This document shows, one piece after another, positions 19,362 through 28,800 of a stretch of 33,382 nt of DNA. Position 1 is the first letter of the stretch; every line of letters begins with the position of its first letter. Under the pieces are notes generated by a model. That model did no database searches, was not told the origin of the DNA, and worked only from the letters and a program-made list of their open reading frames with translations. The position numbers were made by a program, and so were the translations under genes. This stretch comes from Bacteroidales bacterium (GTDB lineage Bacteria > Bacteroidota > Bacteroidia > Bacteroidales > G3-4614): NCBI GenBank assembly GCA_017521245.1, contig JAFXDI010000013.1, positions 1-33,382 of the forward strand, given 5' to 3'.

Positions 19362-19778
19362 CTAATTACTTTTTATTCGACGCTCTGATACCACCAGCAA
19401 TACTTCATCACGTATTTGCTCGGGCAACTCTATATCTCTCAAACATAGGCTTCTTACCCATCCTGCCACCTCCTCGCTTCGCAATGTATAGAAAACCTCT
19501 TCAAATGCAGCAACAGCCTCTTTATCATACTCCTCACATGGCACCCCCTTATAAGCATCTAACTCATAATCATTATAATACTCTATCTCTTTGCTTATTG
19601 CTGTCAGAAGAGAATCTTTTTCGCAAGTTTCGTGCATTCCACAACACTCAGCATCAACTTTGGCGGCTTTCTGAGCCTCCTCTTTAGTTTGCTTTCCTAT
19701 TGTGGTATAGCGTGACAACAATGACGCTATCACTCCTACTACGCAAATTGATATTATGATTATCCAAACCGCTATCAT
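19362..19778 (-). CDS. Small membrane-anchored protein with a Cys/His cluster
   Basis: 138 residues, no function recognised. One N-terminal membrane helix (about 3-22) precedes a soluble part that carries C45, C46, H49 and C52 (ECCGMHETCEKD), with C81 and C112 further on. The cysteine/histidine spacing suggests metal binding or a disulfide. The C-terminal half is acidic and helical, ending in a basic tail. Translation is chained: aroA's TAA overlaps this ATG (TAATG) and its TAG touches the permease ATG. Being wedged against a zinc-type permease hints at metal handling, but that is inference. Confidence 0.75.
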   Translation of the reverse strand: MIAVWIIIISICVVGVIASLLSRYTTIGKQTKEEAQKAAKVDAECCGMHETCEKDSLLTAISKEIEYYNDYELDAYKGVPCEEYDKEAVAAFEEVFYTLRSEEVAGWVRSLCLRDIELPEQIRDEVLLVVSERRIKSN

Positions 19779-20995
19779 TACTCAATACTAAATCCTACTT
19801 TTGATAAATCTTCCCAGAATTTTGGATATGACTTTGTTACCACCTCTGATGATTTTATCTTTATACCGGGATATAGATATGATGCAATTGAGAACGACAT
19901 AGCCATACGATGATCATCGTATGTATCAATCTCTACATCCTCTTCTTGAGAGCATCTATCACCTGTCCATTTTAAAGTACCCTCTTCTGAATCATCTAAA
20001 ATGTAACCTAATTTACGCATCTCTTTTACCAAGGCAGCAATTCTGTCGGTCTCCTTTATTCTCAACGATTGAAGTCCTGAAATTTTAAATAAGACTCCTT
20101 TCATTGCAGCAACAACAACTAAGGTCTGTGCCAAATCGGGAGTATCGGTTAAATCAACTTCGTATGTTTTCTTAACCATATTGCATTTTCTTAATACAAC
20201 ATAGCCATCGTTATACTCTGTTGCTACTCCCAACGGAGTAAATAGCGACACAACCTTTGAATCGCCTTGAATACTTACGTTATCCAATCCTTCAAGAACA
20301 ATATCTGCATCGTTTGCTAACGCCACAAATCCATACCAATATGATGCTGCCGACCAATCTGCCTCAACACGATAGGATAATGGATTGTATCTGCCTGTTG
20401 GGATATCTATTTGATTTCCCGCCATTCGAGCCTCTACCCCATACAACGACATTAGCGATAGTGTCATTTTTATGTAGGGTAACGATACTATATTCCCGGT
20501 CAGAGTTAGTTTTACTCCTCTTTTGGTATATGGAGCAATCATCAACAAGGCAGATATATATTGCGAACTTACACTACCCGATAGCTCCACTTCTCCACCC
20601 TCTAACTCTTTTCCCTTGATGTTTAAAGGCAAATATCCCTCACGTTCAGCATACTCTATCTCTGCACCTATTTTTCGCAAAGCCTCTACCAATATTTTAA
20701 TAGGGCGTTGTTTCATTCTCACAGAGCCGGTAAGTTGATACTCGCCCGGTGTCATTGAGAGATATGCCAACGAGAAACGCGTTGCTGTTCCTGCCGCACC
20801 GGTATTTACCTCTCCTGAAGTTACCGAAAGGGCACTACGCATCATCTCCGAGTCATCGCAAACAGCGATATTCTCGGGCAAGACCTTACTCTTTGATAAT
20901 TTATTTAACAACAACACTCTATTGCTTATACTTTTTGAATAGGGCAGACCTATGTCTCCTCTAACTATTGGGGGTGCTGTAACTTTTATATCCAT
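19778..20995 (-). CDS. aroA: 3-phosphoshikimate 1-carboxyvinyltransferase (EPSP synthase)
   Basis: Sixth step of the shikimate pathway, joining phosphoenolpyruvate to shikimate 3-phosphate, in the cytosol. 405 residues from the ATG at 20995. Family signs are the N-terminal LPYSKSISNRVLLLNKLS, the GAAGTATRFSLAYL loop, SVSSQYISALLMIAP, DLTDTPDLAQTLVV, the LRIKETDRIAAL motif and the late DDHRMAMSFS. An in-frame ATG further upstream (21028) would overlap the DUF4831 gene and add 11 residues not typical of the family, so 20995 is chosen; it falls 7 bp after that gene's stop. The gene is somewhat shorter than the E. coli enzyme, as is usual in this phylum. Confidence 0.96.
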   Translation of the reverse strand: MDIKVTAPPIVRGDIGLPYSKSISNRVLLLNKLSKSKVLPENIAVCDDSEMMRSALSVTSGEVNTGAAGTATRFSLAYLSMTPGEYQLTGSVRMKQRPIKILVEALRKIGAEIEYAEREGYLPLNIKGKELEGGEVELSGSVSSQYISALLMIAPYTKRGVKLTLTGNIVSLPYIKMTLSLMSLYGVEARMAGNQIDIPTGRYNPLSYRVEADWSAASYWYGFVALANDADIVLEGLDNVSIQGDSKVVSLFTPLGVATEYNDGYVVLRKCNMVKKTYEVDLTDTPDLAQTLVVVAAMKGVLFKISGLQSLRIKETDRIAALVKEMRKLGYILDDSEEGTLKWTGDRCSQEEDVEIDTYDDHRMAMSFSIASYLYPGIKIKSSEVVTKSYPKFWEDLSKVGFSIE

Positions 20996-21002
20996 ACTTT
21001 TT

Positions 21003-22085
21003 TTATTCAGCCAATACATTCTTGCCAATCTCTTTTATTGCTCCTGTATTGGGATGTAATATCATATAAGTTTGTACTTTTTTATCAACAAATAGTTTTG
21101 GGGCTAACCCAAATTTAATACCAAATTGTGTCAACTCAACTCTCTTGTTAAATTGTAGTTCACCTTGATATGTTAATGATAGTTGAGCCTCTCCCGGAAT
21201 GTTGTATATTACCGAGTTCTCAGGCAAAACAAAAGGATTTCCCTTTGAATCCAACGGAGTTTTTGCACGTTCAACATTGTTTAACGACACATATATTGGT
21301 TCGCCACTGAGATTGTCACTATCAACCAATCCCTCTTTCTCTGAGATTCTTGCAATAACAACATCTTCGCACTCTCCGTCAGGAATCCATCTAACTCTTA
21401 CGGTTTTTCTTTGTGTTTGCTTTGTTCCTGTAAACATAACGGTCAGGCGTGACTCTTGCTCTGCCAATTGTTCAAGCATCAGTTTCAGAGCCTCCCCATC
21501 AAAGCGTTGATCCGAGTCTCCTGTTATTATATCGGTACGACTCTCCCTTAGACGATATATCTGCTTGGCAGCCAACTCTGCCATTCTAATGTTTGAGCCT
21601 GAAAGCAACATCTCTTCGGTTAAAGCGTACGAGTAACTGTTGTCGACAAGAGGCGAGGGAGTCATTTTTCCCTCCACCGGAATCTCTTCAACCGATGTTT
21701 CAATTGCAGGCTCAGCATTTACAGCCATCAGTACACCCTCCTCATCAATATAGATATATGGTGTAGCTCCACTCTTTAACTGCACGTTATAGTATATATC
21801 CTTATCGGGGATACTTGCCACTTGTGCCGACATTGAGACTACTCGCCAACTTTTTGAATCACTTGTTATTTGTGCCGGTATTCCCAAATATTTTTGAGAA
21901 TAGTTAGCATAAGGACCTGCTTTTAACTGCGTAAGTTCGAGTGTTATATCAACATCTATTACCGTTTTTGGCAATACGTATGATACTGAATAGTCGTTAA
22001 AACTTGCGGCTATCTGTTTCCCTTTTTCGGCTGCAACAGAGATTGCAGATACCATTATTAATACTATTGATAATACTCTTTTCAT
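21003..22085 (-). CDS. DUF4831 family secreted protein
   Basis: 360 residues beginning with a signal peptide (MKRVLSIVLIMVSAISVAAE). The rest is beta-strand rich, with VVSMSAQVASIPDKDIYYNV and later ALTEEMLLSGSNIRMAELAA and QIYRLRESRTDIITGD, matching the DUF4831 family found in Bacteroidota. No catalytic motif is evident. It lies 2 bp after nnr and 7 bp before aroA, so it is probably cotranscribed. Likely periplasmic or outer-membrane associated; function unknown. Confidence 0.75.
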   Translation of the reverse strand: MKRVLSIVLIMVSAISVAAEKGKQIAASFNDYSVSYVLPKTVIDVDITLELTQLKAGPYANYSQKYLGIPAQITSDSKSWRVVSMSAQVASIPDKDIYYNVQLKSGATPYIYIDEEGVLMAVNAEPAIETSVEEIPVEGKMTPSPLVDNSYSYALTEEMLLSGSNIRMAELAAKQIYRLRESRTDIITGDSDQRFDGEALKLMLEQLAEQESRLTVMFTGTKQTQRKTVRVRWIPDGECEDVVIARISEKEGLVDSDNLSGEPIYVSLNNVERAKTPLDSKGNPFVLPENSVIYNIPGEAQLSLTYQGELQFNKRVELTQFGIKFGLAPKLFVDKKVQTYMILHPNTGAIKEIGKNVLAE

Positions 22086-22087
22086 TG

Positions 22088-23608
22088 TTATTTTACATTA
22101 TAAGTATGTAACTTTTTAAATGCCTTACCAAGATTCTTAACTATGTCACTTGCCATCAAAGACTCTTGCGATTCGCTCTCCAAACAGATATCTCCTGCCA
22201 TTCCATGCAAGAACACACCCAATACTGCCGCATCAGACGGTGCATAACTTTGAGCTATCAATGCTGATATTACACCTGTTAAAACATCGCCACTTCCTGC
22301 CGTTGCCATTCCCGGATTACCTGTACTATTAAAGAATATCTCTCCGCTTGGTTTTACTATTGCAGTATTAGCACCTTTCAATACAATTGTTATTTCGTGT
22401 TCAACAGCAACCTGTTTGGCTTTAATTAAACGTTGATACATTGTTTTGCATGGGCCAAAAAGTCTGTCAAACTCATACTTATGAGGAGTAATTACCGAAT
22501 ACTTTGGTATTCTTGAGAATAGCCCCTTAGTTTCAGCAATAATATTAAGAGCATCAGCATCTATAACCATTGGGACATTTGCTTTGTTTAAGAGGTATGT
22601 TAATGCCTCTGCTGTATCTCTGTGTTTTCCTAAACCCGGACCAACCGCTACAACATTGTGCCATTTTGAGAGAGAACAGTTTGTGACTCTGTTCATATTT
22701 GAATCGGCTATAAACATTGCCTCTGGCACTGATGATTGCATTATATCCTCGCCACACGCTGCCGAGTGAACACTTATCAATCCCACCCCTGAGCGTAATG
22801 CCGCCTTTGATGCCATAACTGCCGCACCCATCATTCCCGCACTACCTGCAACCAACAGCATATGACCATACTGACGTTTATCGGAGCATCTTGGTCGCTT
22901 TTTCAACAACCCGGCAACCTCAACAGTCTCAAGATAGTATAAAGGAGTCTCCTTCTCCTCTATTATCTCCGGAGAGATTCCTATATCAGCAATTATCAAC
23001 TCACCAATATAATCGGCATTCTCTTCTAACATAAATGCCAATTTAGGATACTGAAATGTAATTGTTACATCAGCCTTTATTATAAAGGTCGGATTATTTT
23101 GTGTATTATCCTCTGCAAAGAGCCCTGATGGCATATCTATCGATACAACCGAAGCCTCTGATTTGTTAACAAGTTGTACCAAAGAGGGATAGCCACCCTT
23201 TAACGGAGAACTAAGTCCAACGCCAAACAGTCCGTCTATCACCAACATTCCCTTTGTCAATGTAGGGGGGATAAACGATTTAACCACCTCTTCACATGAG
23301 ATGTTTAACTCTTGTAATAATTCAAAATTTTTGAGAGTATTAGCCGAAGCATTACCGGTAGGGTTAAAGAAGTATGCTGTTACCGCATACCCCTCTAACG
23401 ACAACATACGAGCCACAGCCAAAGCATCGCCTCCGTTATTACCCGGACCTGCAAATACAACAATGGGAGTATTGCGTCGCCAACGCGAAATAATTTCGTA
23501 TGTTACCGTTGAAGCCGCACGTTCCATCAATTCGTAAAATGTTATCGACTCCTTATTTACGGTATATTCGTCTAACTCCTTATTATCTTTTGCACTGAAT
23601 ATCTTCAT
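22088..23608 (-). CDS. nnr: Bifunctional NAD(P)H-hydrate epimerase / ADP-dependent NAD(P)H-hydrate dehydratase
   Basis: Repairs damaged NADH and NADPH hydrates: the N-terminal YjeF_N half equilibrates the R and S epimers, and the C-terminal ribokinase-like half dehydrates the S form with ADP. 506 residues from ATG at 23608; an earlier frame start (23632) adds eight residues absent from the family. The epimerase half shows FAGPGNNGGDALAVAR at 52-67 and D125 in VIDGLFGVGLSSP. The dehydratase half shows MGAAVMASKAALRSGVGL, SVITPHKYEFDRLFGP and the glycine-rich ATAGSGDVLTGVISALIA. It is the first gene of a long minus-strand run and is divergent from adk. Confidence 0.95.
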   Translation of the reverse strand: MKIFSAKDNKELDEYTVNKESITFYELMERAASTVTYEIISRWRRNTPIVVFAGPGNNGGDALAVARMLSLEGYAVTAYFFNPTGNASANTLKNFELLQELNISCEEVVKSFIPPTLTKGMLVIDGLFGVGLSSPLKGGYPSLVQLVNKSEASVVSIDMPSGLFAEDNTQNNPTFIIKADVTITFQYPKLAFMLEENADYIGELIIADIGISPEIIEEKETPLYYLETVEVAGLLKKRPRCSDKRQYGHMLLVAGSAGMMGAAVMASKAALRSGVGLISVHSAACGEDIMQSSVPEAMFIADSNMNRVTNCSLSKWHNVVAVGPGLGKHRDTAEALTYLLNKANVPMVIDADALNIIAETKGLFSRIPKYSVITPHKYEFDRLFGPCKTMYQRLIKAKQVAVEHEITIVLKGANTAIVKPSGEIFFNSTGNPGMATAGSGDVLTGVISALIAQSYAPSDAAVLGVFLHGMAGDICLESESQESLMASDIVKNLGKAFKKLHTYNVK

Positions 23609-23694
23609 ATTAGCATTTTTATTAAACAACAATTCTGCAAGTGTAAAGATAATTTTTTTTTATCACTAATAAAAATAATTTGATATTAAATAAA

Positions 23695-23726
23695 TTTGGT
23701 TGTATCGCATCATTAATGTATCTTCG
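23695..23726 (+). promoter_or_regulatory. Putative promoter for adk-obgE
   Basis: TTTG (23695-23698) and TATCTTCG (23719-23726) separated by 20 bp match the Bacteroidota -33/-7 consensus with one mismatch. Transcription would begin near 23732 and give a leader of about 110 nt that carries a run of about ten T near 23780. A second -7-like TATATTTG at 23820-23827 lies only 16 bp before the ATG and lacks a clear -33 box; it could be a secondary start. Confidence 0.5.
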
Positions 23727-23843
23727 CAGTTACATTGCGGTAGTAGGCGTTTTTATACCAACTCCAATGTTTTTTATACATTTTTTTTTTGCATTTCAAG
23801 ATTAATAAAGTTTAGGAATTATATTTGAAAAACACTATACAAG

Positions 23844-24425
23844 ATGGAAAAGATGCTTAACGTTGTAATCTTTGGAGCACCCGGTTCAGGAAAAGGTACT
23901 CAAAGCGAGAATTTAATAGAGAAGTATGGTCTTGCTCATATCTCAACAGGAGAGGTTTTAAGAGCAGAGATTAAGGCTGGTACTGAACTTGGCAAAGTTG
24001 CTGACAGTTTTATTTCAAAAGGCCAACTACTCCCCGATGAACTAATAATTGACATTCTTGCTGACACTCTTGACAAGATAGAGAAAACAAAAGGAGTTAT
24101 TTTTGATGGTTTCCCAAGAACTATTCCACAAGCAGAGGCATTGAAAAAGATGTTGGCTGAACGCAATATGGAGATTTCAATAGTTATTGGCTTGGAAGTT
24201 GCCGAAGAGGAGCTTATTGACCGCCTTCTAAAACGCGGACAAGCAAGCGGTCGCAGCGATGACAATATCGATACTATCAAAAGTCGCTTAGAGGTTTACA
24301 ACAACCAAACAAATCCTTTGAAAGAGTTCTATATCAAAGAGAAACTTTACGCTGGTATCAAAGGCGAAGGTACCATTGATGGTATATTTGCCGATATTAA
24401 AAAGGCTATTGCCTTATTAGATTAA
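23844..24425 (+). CDS. adk: Adenylate kinase
   Basis: Converts ATP and AMP to two ADP in the cytosol. 193 residues, the short-lid form. The P-loop is GAPGSGKGTQ at 10-19; the AMP-binding part is HISTGEVLRAEI; IFDGFPRTIPQAEAL is the second core motif; and the lid contains LLKRGQASGRSDDN, with no zinc cysteines. Related proteins begin MLN..IFGAPG, so the ATG at 23853 is an alternative start that would give 190 residues. It is followed 21 bp later by obgE on the same strand. Confidence 0.97.
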   Translation: MEKMLNVVIFGAPGSGKGTQSENLIEKYGLAHISTGEVLRAEIKAGTELGKVADSFISKGQLLPDELIIDILADTLDKIEKTKGVIFDGFPRTIPQAEALKKMLAERNMEISIVIGLEVAEEELIDRLLKRGQASGRSDDNIDTIKSRLEVYNNQTNPLKEFYIKEKLYAGIKGEGTIDGIFADIKKAIALLD

Positions 24426-24446
24426 TTAAATAAGAGATATTGATTT

Positions 24447-25595
24447 ATGGCGGAATCGAATTTTGTAGATTACGTTAAGATATATTGTCGTTCAGGGCGA
24501 GGTGGTGCCGGTTCTACACACCTTCGCCGAGAGAAATTTGTTGCCAAAGGCGGACCTGATGGAGGTGACGGTGGACGTGGAGGACACATTATACTACGTG
24601 CCAATCGCAACTATTGGACACTACTTCACCTAAAATACTCACGCCACGTGTTTGCAGGAAACGGCGAGAGTGGCAGCAAGGCTCGCAGTTTTGGAAAAGA
24701 CGGAGAGGATAAGGTTATTGAAGTACCTTGCGGAACAGTAGTATTTGATGCAGACACAGGTAAATATATTTGCGAAGTTACCGACGACGGAGAGGAGAAG
24801 ATACTCCTCAAAGGAGGCAGAGGTGGATTAGGCAACTGGCACTTTAGAACTGCCACCAACCAAACCCCACGCTTTGCACAACCCGGAGAAGATGCTCAAG
24901 AACTTACCATAATTCTTGAACTTAAACTTCTTGCAGATGTTGGTTTGGTTGGCTTCCCCAATGCAGGTAAATCAACCCTGCTGAGTGCAGTATCTGCCGC
25001 AAAGCCTAAAATTGCCGACTATCCATTTACCACACTTGAACCAAACTTGGGTATTGTTTCGTGCAGCGATAACCGTTCATTTATAATGGCAGATATTCCG
25101 GGTATAATTGAGGGAGCCGGAGAGGGCAAAGGATTAGGATTGAGGTTTTTGCGACACATTGAACGTAACTCACTCCTACTCTTTATGATTCCTGCCGATG
25201 CAAAAGATATTGCTAAAGAGTACGAAATCCTGCTTAAAGAGTTAGAGACATTCAACCCCGAACTTTTGGATAAAGGCAAAGTTATCGCTGTTACCAAATG
25301 CGATATGCTGGATGACGAACTCACCGAAGCAATTAAGGCAGAACTTCCCAAAGATGTTCCTTCGGTTATGATTTCATCGGTTACAGGGCAGAACATAAAT
25401 GAACTTAAAAATATTCTGTGGGATATTCTCAACAGCGAAGAGAACCGCATAACAACCATTACGCACCGCAACCTCGATGTTAATCGCAAACGTAACGAAG
25501 AGGATGATTACGATTTGGAACTCGACCAATTCACATCAGATGATGATGAGGAAGAGGTTGACGGTTTCTATTACGAAGAGGATTGGGATGAGTAG
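24447..25595 (+). CDS. obgE: Obg family GTPase ObgE/CgtA
   Basis: An essential GTPase in 50S ribosome assembly and stress signalling, cytosolic. 382 residues. The glycine-rich Obg fold spans about 1-158 ([16 protein letters not shown], then [11 protein letters not shown]). The G domain follows with G1 GFPNAGKST (169-177), switch region TTLEPNLG, G3 DIPG (216-219), [20 protein letters not shown], and G4 TKCD (283-286). The C-terminus is acidic ([19 protein letters not shown]), as is common for the Obg C-terminal tail. It is cotranscribed with adk, and a hairpin lies about 100 bp downstream. Confidence 0.97.
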   Translation: MAESNFVDYVKIYCRSGRGGAGSTHLRREKFVAKGGPDGGDGGRGGHIILRANRNYWTLLHLKYSRHVFAGNGESGSKARSFGKDGEDKVIEVPCGTVVFDADTGKYICEVTDDGEEKILLKGGRGGLGNWHFRTATNQTPRFAQPGEDAQELTIILELKLLADVGLVGFPNAGKSTLLSAVSAAKPKIADYPFTTLEPNLGIVSCSDNRSFIMADIPGIIEGAGEGKGLGLRFLRHIERNSLLLFMIPADAKDIAKEYEILLKELETFNPELLDKGKVIAVTKCDMLDDELTEAIKAELPKDVPSVMISSVTGQNINELKNILWDILNSEENRITTITHRNLDVNRKRNEEDDYDLELDQFTSDDDEEEVDGFYYEEDWDE

Positions 25596-25650
25596 TTGGT
25601 AGTTTTCAACTTCGTTGCCCCTGTGGGGTAGTTGTTAGTTTTCGGCTATA
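25593..25650 (+). repeat. Stop-proximal TAGTTG-type element after obgE
   Basis: Starting at the obgE TAG stop: TAGTTGGTAGTTTT, then a mini-hairpin (CCCC, TGT, GGGG), then TAGTTGTTAGTTTT. The layout matches the 71-bp repeat found after the GH85 and 97-residue genes, in which a GGTGC/GCACC hairpin is flanked by TAGTTG motifs, but the sequence has diverged. Function unknown. Confidence 0.55.
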
Positions 25651-25693
25651 AGTTATTATATTAACCCAATTAGACTAATTAGTCGTATAAGAT

Positions 25694-25730
25694 AAATGGA
25701 GTTGCACTTCAAGTGTACAACTCCATTTTT
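25694..25730 (+). terminator. Hairpin terminator downstream of obgE
   Basis: AAATGGAGTTGCAC pairs with GTGTACAACTCCATTT around a 5-nt loop, with a 2-nt bulge on one side, followed by a short T run. It lies about 100 bp past the obgE stop and before the convergent GH85 gene. It may also act on the minus strand. Confidence 0.75.
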
Positions 25731-25744
25731 ATGTATCAAAACAA

Positions 25745-25774
25745 CAAAGGTTGCAACCTACGCTACAACCTTTG
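25745..25774 (-). terminator. Hairpin terminator downstream of the GH85 gene
   Basis: A 9-bp perfect stem (CAAAGGTTG with CAACCTTTG) around a 12-nt loop. On the minus strand it comes directly after the 71-bp repeat and is followed by a T-rich TTGTTTTG. Confidence 0.6.
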
Positions 25775-25840
25775 CTATCTATTAATATTAGTTTCTAACA
25801 ACTAAGGTGCGAAGCACCGTACAACTAAAAACTAACAACT
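25770..25840 (-). repeat. 71-bp exact repeat, copy 1 (3' end of the GH85 gene)
   Basis: Identical over 71 bp to 29773-29843. It overlaps the GH85 TAG stop by 2 nt and includes a mini-hairpin GGTGC-TTC-GCACC flanked by GTTGTTAG motifs. It leads into a hairpin terminator of unrelated stem sequence. It has no coding capacity of note. Confidence 0.9.
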
Positions 25841-28800
25841 ATCTCTTTGCCACTTTCATAACTTTTAACAGTCCGTTCTCTCCCTTAACCTTGATAAAGT
25901 AAATTCCACTTATACCTTCAACAGGAATTTGATATATCTCTCCTGCCGAAGCATATAGAACAATTGTATTGAGTAAACGTCCTGAATAATCATATATCTC
26001 AACGGTATAGTCTCCTTCTTCTACAAAGTTAGCATATACCTCATTATCAAATGGATTTGGAAATGCCTGCATCTCTTCAAGAGTAACATCATCCTCTATA
26101 CCTGTTCCAACAATGGTTACCACCTCTATTGTTTTGGTATCAGAACCCCATCCATTAGATAGTGTTAATGTTGCGGTATATGTTCCTGCTTCAGAATATA
26201 GGACTGTTGCACTTCCTGCTTCACTATCCCCTTCTGTTGATATGACTGATGCTTGTTTTAAGGTCCATGACGGCAATGTTTTAATCTTATAGTTTGTACC
26301 TGAGATAAAAGGAACTCCAACTATAAAAGAGATTGATTGAGACAAATATTCATTTCCTTCCGAAGAGGGCACAGAAGGATCATATAATTTAGCAATCAAA
26401 CTTGTATTACCACCTGTGCTAATCAAACAGTTTTCACTGTTACTATCTGTTTCAAAGTCCCAATAACCAATAAAGTTCTCATCAGTTACAGGCAACAAGT
26501 GATGTTGCATTGTACTCTTAATCTCTTCTGCAGTAAGAGCCTTGTTATATAAGCGAACCTCATCTATAACTCCATCTAATCCCGCACGACCGAAAGCACG
26601 TCCTCCAATCATTATTATATTTGATGATTTCCATGAAATGATTCCATAATCTCCTAATTGGCAAGAACAATGCAACTTACCATTGAGATATATCTCTAAT
26701 GTACGATTGTCGTCAGTATATCCATAAACAAAAGCAACATGATACCAAACTCCCTCATCAAAAGATATATCTTCCAGCATCTCTATTTTCATCCCTGCTG
26801 ATGAATTAGATCTAAACGATGCCGAAAATTTATTCTCATGATCAAATAAACTCCAAAAATAGCCCCAGTCAGACTCCGGCCATATAGAGGCTGCCGAACG
26901 AATATTTACAAACTGAGTTCCATCCTCTTCATGATTAAATTGATTTACCTTAAACCAAAACGATAATGAAAATTTTGATTGATCATCAAAATCAAGTTGT
27001 TCTGTTGGAATTCCAAATGCTTTCTCTCTGAGTGCCATACCGCGTGATACATATCCGTCGGCATCTGCTCGACCTGTATAGGAGTATGTAACCTCTTCTT
27101 CAACTTCAATCCACTCTTTATCGTTTGCCCCTCTCATTGTCAAAGTCTTGATTTCGGGCATTGCTCCAACTGCGGCGGGTGAAATTTGTATTTTACCTCG
27201 ATACACCTCTGTTGTTCCATTCTGAATTAGATATAGGTCATATATACCCTCTTCGCTTAATGAAGTTGTAAATGATTTTGCGTTGAATGTTCCTTTTTCT
27301 TCATCGTTCTCAGAAGCTTTGATTACCCATATTGCTGCCGGGTGAGTTGGATCATCAAATGCAACCCTAAACTCTTCTCCCGCTTTAATGATTGGTTTGT
27401 CTATTGAGAATCCTTCAACTGTTTGGTTAGCAGGTACGCTCATATATGAGCCCCAACTAATTGAGCTCTCTCTATTACCATCAAGAGATACTGCACTTAC
27501 TCCTATACGAATTTTACCTCCTTTTTCAAGATCGTATGGTGCTCCTACCACGTATGCCGCCCAAGATGTTGTTGCTGTGCATAATACAGGTTCACAACCC
27601 TCTTGTTGAGTGTAGATTTTATAGAACCAAGTATTAACATCAGTATTGTAGATTGATTGATATGATTGACGTCCTGATGAGTTTTTATCGTGAGCTGTCA
27701 TATCAAATACAACTTTTACGTCAACACCCTTGTAGTTACGAGCCATTGCTTTTGAACTTACAATAAAAGGTATTCCGGGAGTTATTGATGTTCCACGAGT
27801 TATAGAGATCTCTCCTATTAATACCTTAAAGTCAAATGATGTATCTTCAAATTTCAGACCAAGAAGAGCAAGAGTCTCACCATTTAATTTAATACCATTA
27901 CGGTCAGCAACTTTAATCTCTTTAACTTTCCACTCATCTTCTGCTTTTGCATTTGATACTATTGTTCCTGCAATCTCTGTTGTAGGTGCAGATTCAGTTG
28001 ATGTGGTTAATGCTATTGTTCCCGAACCTGAAACAACTTTGTAACGAATTGTGAATACATCGTTATTCACCAAAGGATATTTTGTTTTGAACAGTTGCAG
28101 ATATGCTCCGGTTGTTGCTCCTGTAATTTGCAAACATGAACCACCAAACCATGCATCGTCCCATGTGAACTCTGCTACCATATCGGTTGAAGCATCTGTG
28201 GCATTTTTACCCATAAAGGTTTTTGTCCACCACCAACGCCACGAAGGCAGGTAATCTTGCATTCCAAGGTTGTACCACTCTTGATTGAAGGTTGTTACGC
28301 CCTCCTCTTTGAAGAACATTCCGTTACCCAAGTTGAAGTATGTAACAAAGGGGTCTCCTGCCAATGTTCCATCGCCATATTGAGGAGTCATAGTACTACG
28401 AGCAGTAATAAAACTTGAGAATCCATGAAAGTCGGTTGCTGTTGATGTATGACGTAAAATATCTGTAATAGCAGGAGTGTTTACCGGGTTATACGATGAA
28501 CCTGTAAATGAGTTCTCTGAAATCAATTGATATGTTTTCTGTCTCTGTTTTGGCGACGATCCTAACTCTCTACAACTCTCATAAATCATATTCATATTGA
28601 GAGCACCCCAAAAACCAACTGAAATATTGTAGTTTTGCAAAGCTCTCCATGATGCTGTTGAACGTCCTTGATAGTCCATACCTGCATACACATCAAAACT
28701 TGAACGACCATGACTTTCGGCTGTTTGTTGAGAAGTATTTAATTGAGAAGCGTACCAATTATAATTCAAGAAATAAGCATCTGATACTTTTTTCCCATTA

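Noticed and set aside
18763..19365. 200-codon open frame on the plus strand
   Set aside because: Antisense to the zinc-type permease gene, whose membrane helices and family motifs are clear; no recognisable protein features in the antisense frame.
23727..23843. Possible riboswitch or tRNA-like RNA in the adk leader
   Set aside because: No cloverleaf or known aptamer pattern could be built; only a weak GGTA/TACC pairing and a T run are seen.
25019..25489. 156-codon open frame on the minus strand inside obgE
   Set aside because: Antisense to the G domain of obgE, where the GTPase motifs fix the coding strand.
25672..25683. 12-bp palindrome GACTAATTAGTC between obgE and the GH85 gene
   Set aside because: It could be an operator, but it lies between two convergent gene ends and away from any promoter, so there is no support for a regulatory role.
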